64,000 bases of DNA from Longirhabdus pacifica (GTDB lineage Bacteria > Bacillota > Bacilli > Paenibacillales > DSM-105158), in the NCBI RefSeq assembly GCF_004115085.1, contig NZ_QXJP01000004.1, positions 62,001 through 126,000 on the forward strand. The letters run 5' to 3'. Shown in pieces: positions 26,844-36,019 of the stretch. Position 1 is the stretch's first letter; the number at the start of each line of letters is the position of its first letter. The notes below the pieces were generated by a model. That model searched no databases. It had not been told where the DNA came from and saw nothing but the letters and a program-made list of their open reading frames with translations. Made by a program: the position numbers and the translations under genes.

Positions 26844-27692
26844 CTATACTATCGTTTGATTTGATAACACATCCAATGTAATGTGATGTGGTAAAAGTCC
26901 ACATTCTTGCGCACATTGAAAGTAAAAAGACAACCCTTGTTGCTGTTCTTCATTAAAATCATAAGAAAGCTGATGAAAATAAGTGTCCCAATATTCGATA
27001 TTACCACCAATTTTTTCACATGCCAATTGCTGTATTTCTTTTATTCTTGTTCTTCCCTGCTCTTTACTACTTTGCAGTGCATCATATATGCGTTGTATCT
27101 CTTCGTTCCTTGTATTCATGATGTCTTTCTGCACTGCCCATACAGCAAACGTCATCCAATGCCCCGTATGCTTATACCACAATTGTGCAAGGTCCGTAAC
27201 CATGTATTGTTTATTATACCAGTCTGCTTTGATTGCATCATCTCCAATGAGCAAAGCAGCATCCGCCACTTTCATCATTTCATCTAAAATTGGAGGAGCA
27301 AAAAAATAATTTGGAGAAGCATCATAGTATTTATTTAATAAAATTTTTAGTAAATTTACCGACGTCGCTGATGTTGTAGGCAGCGCCACTTTGCCATGGC
27401 CTAACTCCTCTATCGGCTTTTTATGGAACAATAAAATGGAGCCTACTTTTTGATGTGCAGATACAGATAAATTCGGTAAAATACAGTAATTATCTTTATT
27501 TTCAGCATAAGCAAATGAAGAAATGGGCCCGATATGTATTTCCCCATTTTTCATTGCATGATTGAGCTGTGTTGGTACTTGAGTCATTATTTTGACACTG
27601 TTTGCTAACTGTTTATATGGAAAAAATAGCGAGATAGGCCAGACGTTTGTAAAATTAATTTGACCTATCACCATTTTTTGTTTACTGTTCAT
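26844..27692 (-). CDS. mqnA: Chorismate dehydratase MqnA (futalosine menaquinone pathway)
   Basis: A 282-residue protein of the MqnA/MqnD periplasmic-binding-like fold; MqnA converts chorismate to 3-enolpyruvyl-benzoate. Family features are IGQINFTNVWP at the N-terminus, GPISSFAYA, and DAALLIGDDAI. It overlaps ubiX by 11 bases. Its presence between menaquinone genes argues for the futalosine route rather than the MenFDHCEB route. MqnD is a related alternative, but the IGxxxxxN start and the LIGD motif favour MqnA. Confidence 0.85.
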   Translation of the reverse strand: MNSKQKMVIGQINFTNVWPISLFFPYKQLANSVKIMTQVPTQLNHAMKNGEIHIGPISSFAYAENKDNYCILPNLSVSAHQKVGSILLFHKKPIEELGHGKVALPTTSATSVNLLKILLNKYYDASPNYFFAPPILDEMMKVADAALLIGDDAIKADWYNKQYMVTDLAQLWYKHTGHWMTFAVWAVQKDIMNTRNEEIQRIYDALQSSKEQGRTRIKEIQQLACEKIGGNIEYWDTYFHQLSYDFNEEQQQGLSFYFQCAQECGLLPHHITLDVLSNQTIV

Positions 27693-28302
27693 TTTCTTCG
27701 CCCCATCTGCGAAACATTTGATTGTCTAGCTGCATTAAATCCATTACTTTTCCAATTAAAAAATCCACCATATCATCTAACGTCTCTGGTTTGTAATAAA
27801 AAGCTGGCATGGCAGGGACCATCGACACACCCATTTGGGACAATTTTAACATGTTTTCCAAATGAATGGTATGAAGTGGCGTCTCTCTCGGTAACATAAT
27901 CAGTTTCCGTTTTTCTTTTAGCATCACATCCGCAGTCCGCTCCATTAAATTGTCGGATAGGCCATGTGCTACCCTAGCAAGTGTCCCCATAGAACAAGGA
28001 ATAATGACCATCCCTTCTACTCTAAATGACCCACTAGCGATGGATGCCCCTATATCTTGTACAGGATGGTACGTATACGTTCCAGGATAATCACCAAAAG
28101 CGGATGCTAAACTATCCATTCTTTTGGATGCACTCCAATTTAATTCTTCGTGCAGCACTCTCCATCCGGCATCCGTAATGACAAGATGAATCGAAAAACC
28201 TCGTTCTAATAAAGCCTGACAAAATTTCACGCCATATATTGCCCCACTGGCGCCTGTTATTCCCACAACCCAATTTCGTTGTTTTGCTTGACTGCTATTC
28301 AT
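27682..28302 (-). CDS. ubiX: UbiX-like flavin prenyltransferase
   Basis: A 206-residue flavoprotein. VGITGASGAIYG near residue 12 binds FMN; VIIPCSMGTLARVAHG and the PRETPLHTIHLENM segment are UbiX signatures. UbiX makes the prenylated FMN cofactor of UbiD-type decarboxylases. Next to mqnA and ubiA it most likely serves the late decarboxylation of the futalosine pathway; no ubiD is in this window. The start overlaps the ubiA stop (ATATGA). Confidence 0.9.
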   Translation of the reverse strand: MNSSQAKQRNWVVGITGASGAIYGVKFCQALLERGFSIHLVITDAGWRVLHEELNWSASKRMDSLASAFGDYPGTYTYHPVQDIGASIASGSFRVEGMVIIPCSMGTLARVAHGLSDNLMERTADVMLKEKRKLIMLPRETPLHTIHLENMLKLSQMGVSMVPAMPAFYYKPETLDDMVDFLIGKVMDLMQLDNQMFRRWGEENEQ

Positions 28303-29174
28303 ATTGTTAACACCACCAAATCAATCAAAGTAAAAGCAAATACGATTACACTCAGTACCCCATTCATGGTGAAAAAAGCCGCATTTAATTTAGATAGATC
28401 ATGTGGTTTAACGAGGCGGTGTTCATAATATAACAAACCAATAGCAATAATGACGCCAATCATGTACCACCAACTTAAATCCGTTAACATGATCAAACTA
28501 ATAAAACCAATGGAAGTAATCACGTGAAAACACTTCGCTATCATCAATGCCTTCGCTATACCAAATTGACTGGGAATGGAATATAATCCGTTTTTCTTAT
28601 CAAATTCTGTATCTTGACAAGCATAAATGACATCGAATCCAGCAATCCAAAACGCGACAGCCAAATAGAAGAGAATCGCTATCCAATCCACGCTAGCCGT
28701 CACAGCAATCCAACCCCCAAGCGGAGCTAATCCGATGGTTAATCCTAAAAACACATGACACAACCATGTAAAACGCTTTGTATATGAATACATCACGAGA
28801 AAAAATACCGCTACGGGCATTAAAATTAAGCATAGTGTATTCAGCTGTGCTGCTGAAACCAATAGTAATATAAAGGAGATAACAATAAATATGAGCGCTT
28901 CTTTTGACGATACTAATCCAGCTGGAATAGCTCGTCCTTTCGTTCTTGGATTCTTCGCGTCTATCGCTTTATCAATCACCCTATTGAGTCCCATTGCAGC
29001 ACTTCTTGCGCCTACCATCGCCAATGTAATCCAACCTATATCTGCCCATGAAGGTAGTTTTCCAGTTGTCATAAAAGCACCGAGTAGTGCCCCCATGTAA
29101 GCAAATGGCAAAGCAAAGATGGTGTGTTCGAACTTTATCATTTCTAAAAATATTTTTGTTTTACGTACGATCAT
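28299..29174 (-). CDS. ubiA: UbiA-family prenyltransferase (MqnP-like)
   Basis: An integral membrane prenyltransferase of 291 residues with about eight helices. The first Asp-rich motif is [18 protein letters not shown] and the second [16 protein letters not shown]. In futalosine-pathway bacteria such a protein (MqnP) prenylates 1,4-dihydroxy-6-naphthoate. That role is inferred from the neighbours mqnA, ubiX and hepST. It overlaps menG by 4 bases. Confidence 0.9.
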   Translation of the reverse strand: MIVRKTKIFLEMIKFEHTIFALPFAYMGALLGAFMTTGKLPSWADIGWITLAMVGARSAAMGLNRVIDKAIDAKNPRTKGRAIPAGLVSSKEALIFIVISFILLLVSAAQLNTLCLILMPVAVFFLVMYSYTKRFTWLCHVFLGLTIGLAPLGGWIAVTASVDWIAILFYLAVAFWIAGFDVIYACQDTEFDKKNGLYSIPSQFGIAKALMIAKCFHVITSIGFISLIMLTDLSWWYMIGVIIAIGLLYYEHRLVKPHDLSKLNAAFFTMNGVLSVIVFAFTLIDLVVLTI

Positions 29175-29884
29175 GACTGTTCCCCTTTTGTTCCAATGTG
29201 TAATGCTGCCACGCCTCCTGTTAATGGATAAGCAACAGATTGTTCAAAACCTGTATCTTTAAAGATTTGCAGCAATTGCTTGTGGTCAGGGAAATTCACT
29301 AATGATTCAGGAAGCCAACGGTATTGTTCGTACTTTTTTGCTACCAACTTCCCTATAAGCGGAAGTATCTTATTGAAATATAAAAAATAAAGAGATTTAA
29401 ACGGCTGCCAAGTTGGTTTGGACACTTCCAAACAAACTACTTTTCCACCCGGTTTTACGACACGCTGCATTTCTTTTAGCACTTGGCGTAAGTCGGGTAC
29501 ATTGCGAAGTCCGAATCCAATCGTCACATAATCAAAACGATTATCCTCAAATGGCAATTGCATGGCATCTCCATGGATCAACTCAATTTGTTGCTGCATT
29601 CCTTTATGGTTTATTTTTTCTTGTCCAATGCTTAGCATATTACGACTAAAATCAAGACCGATTATTTTACCTGTACGGCTAGCTTCTGCAGTACTTATCG
29701 TCCAGTCACATGTACCACAACATAAATCTAACGCCGTATCTCCCTCTTGTACGTTCATTTTCTTCATCGTAAACTTCCGCCATGCTTTATGACGACGGAA
29801 ACTAATTAAACTATTCATCATATCATACTTCGGTGCAATACTTTCAAACACTTCCAACACGAATTGCTCTTTGGGCTGCTTCAT
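29171..29884 (-). CDS. menG: Demethylmenaquinone methyltransferase
   Basis: MenG/UbiE adds the last methyl group of menaquinone using SAM. The SAM-binding [11 protein letters not shown] motif and the family signatures ([17 protein letters not shown] and GFGLRNVPD with [15 protein letters not shown]) are intact. Length 237 is typical. It follows hepS by 27 bases, as in Bacillus subtilis. Confidence 0.97.
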   Translation of the reverse strand: MKQPKEQFVLEVFESIAPKYDMMNSLISFRRHKAWRKFTMKKMNVQEGDTALDLCCGTCDWTISTAEASRTGKIIGLDFSRNMLSIGQEKINHKGMQQQIELIHGDAMQLPFEDNRFDYVTIGFGLRNVPDLRQVLKEMQRVVKPGGKVVCLEVSKPTWQPFKSLYFLYFNKILPLIGKLVAKKYEQYRWLPESLVNFPDHKQLLQIFKDTGFEQSVAYPLTGGVAALHIGTKGEQS

Positions 29885-29911
29885 GCTCCTATTCTTTCTC
29901 CCCTCGATGAA

Positions 29912-30724
29912 TTAAGAATGACTTGCAAATGACTGACCTAGTGAGAGCAACGGTTTTACGAGCTTATCGTCTTCTAATTGCACAATATCTTGCTTCAATT
30001 TGCTCCACTGCTGCTTTAACTTTTGCTCCAAACAAAAGTTAACGTTATATTGTTCATCAAATCGCTTCCACTGATCAGTAGTAAATACAGACGTCTCTTG
30101 CCAATTTTCCCCTTGTTCCAATACGTATCGATAAGCAAAGCTGTCTTGCAAAAGTGTCTGATGTTTTATCTCTTTTATTTCATTGTGCAAAACTTCACAA
30201 GCCGTAAAACCACGCAACAGCTTCATCCAATCTTTTTCCGTAACATCTTGTAAAAGCTGATAACATGGAATATATAGTTGCATACGAATGTCTATCATAT
30301 CTTGCAATGCTTGTTCCCCAGTATACTGCAATGATTTAAGTTTTTCGTACCAAATGATTTTGAGCCTATTCACTTCGCAAATGGCTTGTGAAAACTGTTT
30401 AACCATCCCTATCTTCCCCGCTTGAGAAAGCAATTGATAAAACTTACTGCTTAAATAGTCTCCTGTTAGTACATGAAGTTGTTGCTTTCTCATTTGCTTT
30501 AATGAACTGCTTTTCTCTTCTACGTCTACCATATCATGTGAATCCATTCCCAACTGTACTAGCGCCGTAACTAATGTATAAAGTTTATGATCTTGTTGTT
30601 GATCATGTTTTAAGACACAATGTAATAATTCACTGCGATAGTGCGGAAATGGCGGTAACGTAGTATGCTTTACAATCATTTCTCGATGTGTATATTTTTG
30701 TGCTAATTTCTCTATTGACTCCAT
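29912..30724 (-). CDS. hepS: Heptaprenyl diphosphate synthase component I
   Basis: The small subunit that pairs with HepT and helps fix product length. The 270-residue helical protein matches the HepS family (MDSHDMVD, LTGDYLSSKFYQLLS). The start is the ATG at 30724 with GGAGGAAT upstream; the in-frame upstream codons lack a site. It is the first gene of the menaquinone operon. Confidence 0.9.
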   Translation of the reverse strand: MESIEKLAQKYTHREMIVKHTTLPPFPHYRSELLHCVLKHDQQQDHKLYTLVTALVQLGMDSHDMVDVEEKSSSLKQMRKQQLHVLTGDYLSSKFYQLLSQAGKIGMVKQFSQAICEVNRLKIIWYEKLKSLQYTGEQALQDMIDIRMQLYIPCYQLLQDVTEKDWMKLLRGFTACEVLHNEIKEIKHQTLLQDSFAYRYVLEQGENWQETSVFTTDQWKRFDEQYNVNFCLEQKLKQQWSKLKQDIVQLEDDKLVKPLLSLGQSFASHS

Positions 30725-30821
30725 ATAATTCCTCCGCACATTAACTTGCTGTTTCTTGTGATTTATCAGCTTAATTCGCAAACCATTATATCATACATGC
30801 AAGCGGTTTACACGACCTAAT

Positions 30822-31319
30822 CTAGTTAGGAGGAGATATCCACTGCCACAAAGGCCCATAGGTAACGTTAGCTTGTTCTGTAATGATCTCTTCCACGGTT
30901 TCATCATTATTTTTCATTGTTGCAGAAGACCAATCTTCCCTTGATGTTTCCATGGCAATAACTAATTGTTGTTTATGTTCTTCCGCAAAGAGAACTCTGA
31001 CATACAATTGATGAATATTATTGGTGGTATAAAAACTAAACCGTATTAATTGCATCATATCTTGAAAAACATACTTTTTTTGAAACTGTTTCATTTCTAT
31101 CGACAAATCAAGGAATAAGATGTTATTGCTCCACTTTACATTTTTCTTTTTCAACGTTAAAGGAACTTGCTGCATGTAATCCACTAAGTTTTCACTGGAA
31201 AAAGTAACTTGAGGGTTGGACTTTTCCGTTACATTTACTGCTTGCTGTAATGGATACAACAACATAGCTGATAATATGCAAAGTAACGAAACAAAAGCCC
31301 ATCTCATGATTCCTTTCAT
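30822..31319 (-). CDS. Predicted membrane-anchored protein of unknown function
   Basis: I do not recognise this 165-residue protein. It has an N-terminal hydrophobic helix (about residues 5-25: MRWAFVSLLCILSAMLLYPL) and a polar rest, so it is probably anchored outside the membrane. The ATG at 31319 has GGGGG upstream. It sits between mtrB and hepS, where Bacillus subtilis has no gene of this kind. Confidence 0.65.
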   Translation of the reverse strand: MKGIMRWAFVSLLCILSAMLLYPLQQAVNVTEKSNPQVTFSSENLVDYMQQVPLTLKKKNVKWSNNILFLDLSIEMKQFQKKYVFQDMMQLIRFSFYTTNNIHQLYVRVLFAEEHKQQLVIAMETSREDWSSATMKNNDETVEEIITEQANVTYGPLWQWISPPN

Positions 31320-31391
31320 TGTTTTCCCCCTCATTATGTTTCTCCCGGTATATGTATTGTTGATTGTAAAATGATACTAATATTATTGTAC

Positions 31392-31420
31392 ATAAAAAAA
31401 ATACAGGCTATGCCTGCATT
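31392..31420 (-). terminator. Intrinsic terminator after mtrB
   Basis: CAGGC ata GCCTG with a run of eight T on the minus strand, within 45 bases of the mtrB stop. Confidence 0.75.
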
Positions 31421-31438
31421 TTCAATAAAATGAGTTCC

Positions 31439-31660
31439 TTATTCATCAATTTCAACTTCTCCGTGTTTTGTGTACAGTGTAGCTTTACCACGAATTTTCA
31501 TTGCTGAAGTATGTTCTGTAAACTGGGCGATCATGACTTCACCCTTATCCAATTTTTCCGTATGATGAAGACGTGTATCATTGCCTCTCGTGAGACCAAT
31601 GACTTGCACACCATTATCCTTTGCTTTAATGACAATATAATCTGTGTTATTCATATTCAA
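31439..31660 (-). CDS. mtrB: TRAP, tryptophan-activated RNA-binding attenuator
   Basis: TRAP is an 11-subunit ring that binds tryptophan and then G/U-AG repeats in RNA. The 73-residue protein keeps the IGLTRGNDT loop, [22 protein letters not shown] and KHGE stretches that bind tryptophan and RNA. The TTG at 31660 has AGGGAG at good distance; an ATG two codons on is the alternative. Its target leader lies at 18880-18926. folE (mtrA), which precedes mtrB in Bacillus subtilis, is missing. Confidence 0.94.
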   Translation of the reverse strand: MNMNNTDYIVIKAKDNGVQVIGLTRGNDTRLHHTEKLDKGEVMIAQFTEHTSAMKIRGKATLYTKHGEVEIDE

Positions 31661-31803
31661 TAAAATCTCTCCCTGTCGTAACCATTAAGTTCATCCTTAT
31701 GATACGATAAAGTTTACTCATTTAACTACTTGCCATTATAGCGTAACTTATTTTTCACTGCAAATACTGTTTCATCACAAGGTAAGAAGCATATGAAAAC
31801 AAA

Positions 31804-32061
31804 TTATGATGGTGTTTTACGCTGCTTTACCATATGCTTTGTAGAACTGTATAGTCCACTAGCCGCAAGACCTATCGTAATGCCAACAAGAACGGCTTGT
31901 TTCACATCATCAGGTGCAATATATACAATAGCCGCGATTATACCTAGTACAATAGAAACGATAGGTGCATAACGTTTAGACAAACCAAACGTTGTCATAA
32001 TAGAAACTAAACCAACAATGACAGGAATAAGAGCAATACCATATGCTTCAAATTCAATCAT
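31804..32061 (-). CDS. Holin-like small membrane protein
   Basis: An 85-residue protein with three hydrophobic segments (about 5-25, 32-50 and 58-76) and a basic tail, similar in plan to the small phage-holin-like family (Phage_holin_5_2 type) often found singly in Bacillaceae chromosomes. The ATG at 32061 has GGGG 9 bases upstream. No lysin or other phage gene is near. The function is unknown. Confidence 0.6.
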   Translation of the reverse strand: MIEFEAYGIALIPVIVGLVSIMTTFGLSKRYAPIVSIVLGIIAAIVYIAPDDVKQAVLVGITIGLAASGLYSSTKHMVKQRKTPS

Positions 32062-32455
32062 AATCATCAACCCCTATATTCATAATAAGCAGCATAAAGA
32101 AACCTATACTTTCAAGGGTGATTCATGTTCAGTACGTTACATTGCATCATTTTATTACCATATATTTATTAAATATTGTATATTATGGTTGAAAGAAGAG
32201 GTTGGAATATTTCATGATAAAAAAAGGATTAGAGCTGAGGTCAGTATATTTAAAATATAATTAATTTCATTTTAACTCTTTTTTGTCATAGAGTCCAATA
32301 CTTAGGAAAATTTAATAGAATACTAAAGCAAAAATTTTAGTAAATGATGAAAGGAATGATAAAGAAAAAGCATGTGTATGGTTGACTGTAGAGAGTTTAA
32401 AGCTTATGGATAATATGGAGGAATGAACAAATCAAATAATGGGATAGAATTTAAT
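32062..32455. other. Intergenic stretch without recognised gene
   Basis: Nearly 400 AT-rich bases between the holin-like gene and the hbs terminator. Several short plus-strand frames exist, one after GAAAGGAATG near 32350, but none exceeds about 15 codons with a credible site. Confidence 0.45.
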
Positions 32456-32484
32456 AGGTGTCCTTTTAAGGACACCTAAAAACT
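32455..32484 (-). terminator. Perfect-palindrome terminator after hbs
   Basis: TAGGTGTCCTT / AAGGACACCTA, an 11-bp perfect stem 30-55 bases after the hbs stop. The T tail is short on both strands. Confidence 0.65.
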
Positions 32485-32513
32485 CAAACGTTTAGATGAT
32501 ATGTACCATGCAA

Positions 32514-32786
32514 TTATTTAATGCCTTCTTTCAATGCTTTGCCTGGTTTAAAAGCAGGAACCTTGCTTGCAGGAATGTCGATTTCTTCACCTGTTTGCGG
32601 GTTACGACCTTTTCTTGCAGAACGTTCACGTACTTCGAAGTTACCAAATCCAACTAGTTGGACTTTCTCGTTATTTTTAAGTGCCTCAGAGATTGTGTTG
32701 AAAATAGCATCAACAGCTTTGGTCACATCTTTTTTAGACATATCTGCTGATTCAGATACTTTTGTGATTAATTCAGATTTATTCAT
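32514..32786 (-). CDS. hbs: DNA-binding protein HU
   Basis: A 90-residue histone-like protein that bends and compacts DNA. The beta-arm sequence [24 protein letters not shown] (with its conserved proline) is complete, as are N-terminal MNKSELI and [18 protein letters not shown] segments. Very good ribosome site (GGGGGGAGGTG). The place between spoIVA and mtrB is conserved. Confidence 0.98.
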   Translation of the reverse strand: MNKSELITKVSESADMSKKDVTKAVDAIFNTISEALKNNEKVQLVGFGNFEVRERSARKGRNPQTGEEIDIPASKVPAFKPGKALKEGIK

Positions 32787-32848
32787 GCTTTCACCTCCCC
32801 CCGATTACAATCACTTTCTATCATTCTTTGTTAACTGTTTTTGCATAA

Positions 32849-32854
32849 ATTATA
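32849..32854 (-). promoter_or_regulatory. Possible -10 box of hbs
   Basis: TATAAT on the minus strand about 65 bases before the hbs start; the -35 region is poor. The rest of the gap to 33100 is AT-rich and holds nothing I can name. Confidence 0.35.
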
Positions 32855-33102
32855 CATCTCATCCATGGTAAATATGTAGAAAAACAAAGATTTTCCTTAA
32901 AAATCAATATTCCTCAACAATAAACTTATAGTAATACAGAGTACAATGGAATGCAATAGATAACTCAATAATTGTAATATAAATCATCCTATGGACATGC
33001 GTCTATCGTCTTAATTTATATTTTTGTATGCTGAACATCCCATTTCCTGTATGTACCGAAAATTCATTATACCGAATCTTGGTTATTAAAACAAGGAAAA
33101 TA

Positions 33103-33147
33103 AAAAAAAGCAATATGAGAGAGTTTTACTCTTACATTGCTTTTTTA
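33103..33147 (-). terminator. Terminator after spoIVA
   Basis: GCAATGTAAGAG / CTCTCATATTGC, an imperfect 12-bp stem flanked by T runs on both strands, so it may stop transcription both ways. Confidence 0.75.
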
Positions 33148-33183
33148 TAGGTTATCACAAGCAGATGATGCACAAACGAATGG

Positions 33184-34662
33184 TTATAAGATAATAGCGA
33201 TGAGACCACCAGAACCTTCGTTAATGATTCTCCCCAATGTCTCCTGCAGCTTATTTCTTGCGTTATCTGGCATATGTGATAGTTTTCCATTAATCCCTTC
33301 TTGTACAATAGAATGAAGGGACCTTCCAAATATATCAGACTCCCATATTTTTGCAGGATTATCTTCGAAATCTTGCATTAAGTATCGCACTAACTCCTCA
33401 CTCTGTTTTTCTGTACCGATGATTGGAGCAAATTCAGATTCCACATCCACTCTCACCATATGAATAGAAGGAGCTGTAGCTTTTAATCTTACCCCGAAAC
33501 GAGAGCCTTGGCGAATAAGCTGAGGTTCGTCAAGCGACATTTCCTCCACCACAGGGGCAGATATGCCGTATCCTGTTGCTTTGACCATTTCCAGTGCACT
33601 CTCAAATCGATCGTATTCTCTTTTTGCCTTACTGAAATCTTGCATCAATTCGAGTAAATGATCTTTTCCTCTTATTTTCACGCCAACGACTTCCATTAAG
33701 ATGTTATCGTATAATTCATCAGGAGCATACAGGTCTATTTCAGCAATACCCTGCCCCATATCCATATTAGCAAGTCCCGCTCGTTCGATAACATCATATT
33801 GTGTAAAGCCATCCACTACTTGATCTACATCGCGTAGTCTTCTAATGTCTTTTACCGTGTCACGAACGGAGTTTTCATAACTGGATCGCAACCAATGCTG
33901 TTCGTCTAGCACCATCACCCAGCTAGGAAGGTTGACATTTACTTCATGTACCGGGAACTCATACAACACTTCCCGCAATACATTCATGACATCACTTTCA
34001 TTCATGCTCGCCACACTCATTGCCATGACAGGGATATCATATTTCTCAGCTAATTCATTTCGCAGCTCTTGTGTATAGGGATGATGTGGATTAGTGGAAT
34101 TCACCACCATAATAAATGGTTTACCTACTTCTTTTAATTCCTCCACTACACGCTCTTCTGATTCTAAATACTGATCTCGAGGTATATCTGCTATCGTACC
34201 GTCTGTCGTCACCACGACGCCTAATGTAGAATGTTCTTGTATGACTTTTCTCGTCCCAATTTCCGCAGCTTCTTGGAAAGGAATTGGATCTTCAAACCAA
34301 GGGGTATTAATCATTCTTGGGCCATTTTCATCTTCATAACCTTTCGCACCTGATACTGCATAGCCTACACAATCTACTAATCTTACGTTGACATCAAGAC
34401 CTTCAGCCACGCTGATTTCAACGGCTTGATTCGGAACGAATTTTGGTTCCGTCGTCATAATCGTCTTACCAGCAGCACTTTGAGGCAATTCATCTTTTGC
34501 ACGCAATTGATCGGCTTCATTTTTAATGTTAGGAACAACCGCTGCCTCCATAAATCTTTTAATAAATGTGGATTTTCCAGTTCGCACCGCGCCTACGATT
34601 CCAAGATAAATATCTCCTCCGGTTCTTTCCGCGATATCTTTAAATATATCTACTTTTTCCAA
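33184..34662 (-). CDS. spoIVA: Stage IV sporulation protein A, spore coat base ATPase
   Basis: SpoIVA polymerises on the forespore surface with ATP hydrolysis and anchors the coat. The Walker A loop GAVRTGKST lies at about residues 22-30. The C-terminal end GSGGLIAIIL, needed for localisation in Bacillus subtilis, is intact. The start is a TTG at 34662 with AGGAGGG upstream; this gives 492 residues, the same as the Bacillus subtilis protein, whereas the upstream ATG at 34686 has no site. A sigma-E promoter precedes it. Confidence 0.98.
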   Translation of the reverse strand: MEKVDIFKDIAERTGGDIYLGIVGAVRTGKSTFIKRFMEAAVVPNIKNEADQLRAKDELPQSAAGKTIMTTEPKFVPNQAVEISVAEGLDVNVRLVDCVGYAVSGAKGYEDENGPRMINTPWFEDPIPFQEAAEIGTRKVIQEHSTLGVVVTTDGTIADIPRDQYLESEERVVEELKEVGKPFIMVVNSTNPHHPYTQELRNELAEKYDIPVMAMSVASMNESDVMNVLREVLYEFPVHEVNVNLPSWVMVLDEQHWLRSSYENSVRDTVKDIRRLRDVDQVVDGFTQYDVIERAGLANMDMGQGIAEIDLYAPDELYDNILMEVVGVKIRGKDHLLELMQDFSKAKREYDRFESALEMVKATGYGISAPVVEEMSLDEPQLIRQGSRFGVRLKATAPSIHMVRVDVESEFAPIIGTEKQSEELVRYLMQDFEDNPAKIWESDIFGRSLHSIVQEGINGKLSHMPDNARNKLQETLGRIINEGSGGLIAIIL

Positions 34663-34697
34663 TGAGAACCCTCCTAACTCGTACATTCACTTATAAC

Positions 34698-34725
34698 AAT
34701 ATATGTAGTTCTATGCTGAATATAA
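34698..34725 (-). promoter_or_regulatory. Sigma-E promoter of spoIVA
   Basis: TTATATT (34725-34719), 13 bases, CATATATT (34705-34698) on the minus strand. This fits the sigma-E consensus (K-M-ATATT, then CATACAMT-like) and the known mother-cell expression of spoIVA. Confidence 0.75.
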
Positions 34726-34770
34726 CCAATATTCCATTACGATTGAAAATAAACTTGTATCCTATCATTT

Positions 34771-34816
34771 CACTGAGGCGTAAACTTATATCATATTATT
34801 TCTTCCTTTTATATAT
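34771..34816 (-). repeat. Remnant of the two-hairpin element
   Basis: CACTGAGGCGTAAACTTATATC followed by ATTATTTCTTCCTTTTATATA matches one half of hairpin 1 in the reverse orientation. It lies just upstream of the spoIVA promoter. Confidence 0.65.
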
Positions 34817-34850
34817 CATTGTATGGGGGCTTGGACATTTTTATGTACAA

Positions 34851-34896
34851 AAAAAAGATTGAATCAATGCATAGCATTCATCCAATCTTTTATCAT
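34851..34896 (-). terminator. Terminator after yphF
   Basis: AAAGATTG-ATG-ATG / CAT-CAT-CAATCTTT, an interrupted stem of about 14 bp followed by eight T on the minus strand. Confidence 0.75.
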
Positions 34897-34946
34897 CATC
34901 TTTTTGACTACCTATTTTTGTGTTGCTTTATGGAACGGTTTATCCT

Positions 34947-35666
34947 TTATGAGTCAGAAACAACAGGCTCATCATTTTCCCAATAGTAAGGGTAAGATTT
35001 AATAGGAACATATGGATAATTCTCAATTAAATACGTTCTTAAGTCCAAATCATTACTGATGCTATCCCAGTTTTGAATATTTTGTATTTCTCGCATAATA
35101 TCTTGTGCATAATCGATATAAACGATACCAGACTCATGTAACATTAATTTGTTTTCATATGCACCATATAAGCTAGGTACAGTAACAGGATCTATCCCCA
35201 AAAGATCGTAGTTTATTTCATACCAAGATTGTGAGATGGATTCACCATATGGAAGTTTATTCGTATCGATGGCATACAACTTCACTTCTCTCTGCACTTC
35301 ATTCACTTGTTGAGTCAACTGCAAATTTAGCAATTTTACGGTTGGTGTTGTCTCCACATCAATCAGTACGTAATAATAAATACCACCCTGTTCAAAAGCA
35401 TTTGGGGGGATATCAGCCAATATGTTACGTTGTTTTAACTTTGCAAAATCAACAATATATTTTTCATATAAAGGGGTGTCTAACTCACTGTTTTTAATAG
35501 GTAATAATCCTGTTTGCTCTTGGTACATGTCAATTGCTGACTGCACGACAGGTACATAGGCTAACCCTTCCTGATTGTTTGATTGATCTTGAGGGTACAA
35601 ACATCCAGTTAACATGACAAGCAGCAACATGCAAACAGAACAAACTTTCATCCAATTCCTATCCAT
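34947..35666 (-). CDS. yphF: Lipoprotein YphF
   Basis: A 239-residue protein with a signal sequence ending in the lipobox MLTGC (Cys22), so it is likely anchored to the outside of the membrane. It resembles YphF of Bacillus subtilis, found between spoIVA and yphE, with GGIYYYVLIDVETTPTVKLL a shared type of segment. The function is unknown. Its ATG overlaps the stop of the upstream ferredoxin gene (TAATG). Confidence 0.8.
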   Translation of the reverse strand: MDRNWMKVCSVCMLLLVMLTGCLYPQDQSNNQEGLAYVPVVQSAIDMYQEQTGLLPIKNSELDTPLYEKYIVDFAKLKQRNILADIPPNAFEQGGIYYYVLIDVETTPTVKLLNLQLTQQVNEVQREVKLYAIDTNKLPYGESISQSWYEINYDLLGIDPVTVPSLYGAYENKLMLHESGIVYIDYAQDIMREIQNIQNWDSISNDLDLRTYLIENYPYVPIKSYPYYWENDEPVVSDS

Positions 35667-35992
35667 TAACGTTCATTCTCCTTTAGTTGTTGCAATTGTT
35701 TCCTTATCGCCTTCTTTAATGGATCTTCAGGCACATATATTTCTGTATCTGATGTTACTTTGGTTTGACATGCAAGTCTATAAGTTCCGCCGTCACCAAG
35801 CTTTCTTTTTTCTTTATCCGAAATTGGGGTCAATCCTTTGCCATCTTTACTCTCCACCTTACATGTGAGACAAGCGGCTTTCCCACCACACCTTGACATT
35901 ATAGGTACATTGGATTTTTTGATAGCATGTAAAAGGGAAGTTCCTTTGTGTACTTCTACGATTTTCCCCATCGGAAGGATGCATACTTTCAC
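35666..35992 (-). CDS. 2Fe-2S ferredoxin (first of two)
   Basis: A 108-residue ferredoxin-fold protein. Candidate cluster ligands are Cys35, Cys41, Cys44 and Cys75 (C-x5-C-x2-C-x30-C). The tail is basic and helical (KKAIRKQLQQLKENER). Electron partner unknown. It overlaps the next gene, yphF, by one base, so the two are coupled. Confidence 0.88.
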   Translation of the reverse strand: MKVCILPMGKIVEVHKGTSLLHAIKKSNVPIMSRCGGKAACLTCKVESKDGKGLTPISDKEKRKLGDGGTYRLACQTKVTSDTEIYVPEDPLKKAIRKQLQQLKENER

Positions 35993-36019
35993 ATACTTTC
36001 TCCCCTTTCCATCCCTTTT

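Noticed and set aside
30822-31319. Assignment of a known name to the gene between mtrB and hepS
   Set aside because: Only a membrane anchor and a polar body can be seen; no family signature.
31804-32061. Prophage remnant marked by the holin-like gene
   Set aside because: No lysin, integrase or structural gene is near; such single small membrane proteins are common in Bacillaceae.
32100-32440. Small genes on the plus strand between the holin-like gene and hbs
   Set aside because: Frames are under about 15 codons or lack a ribosome site, and codon use is random-looking.
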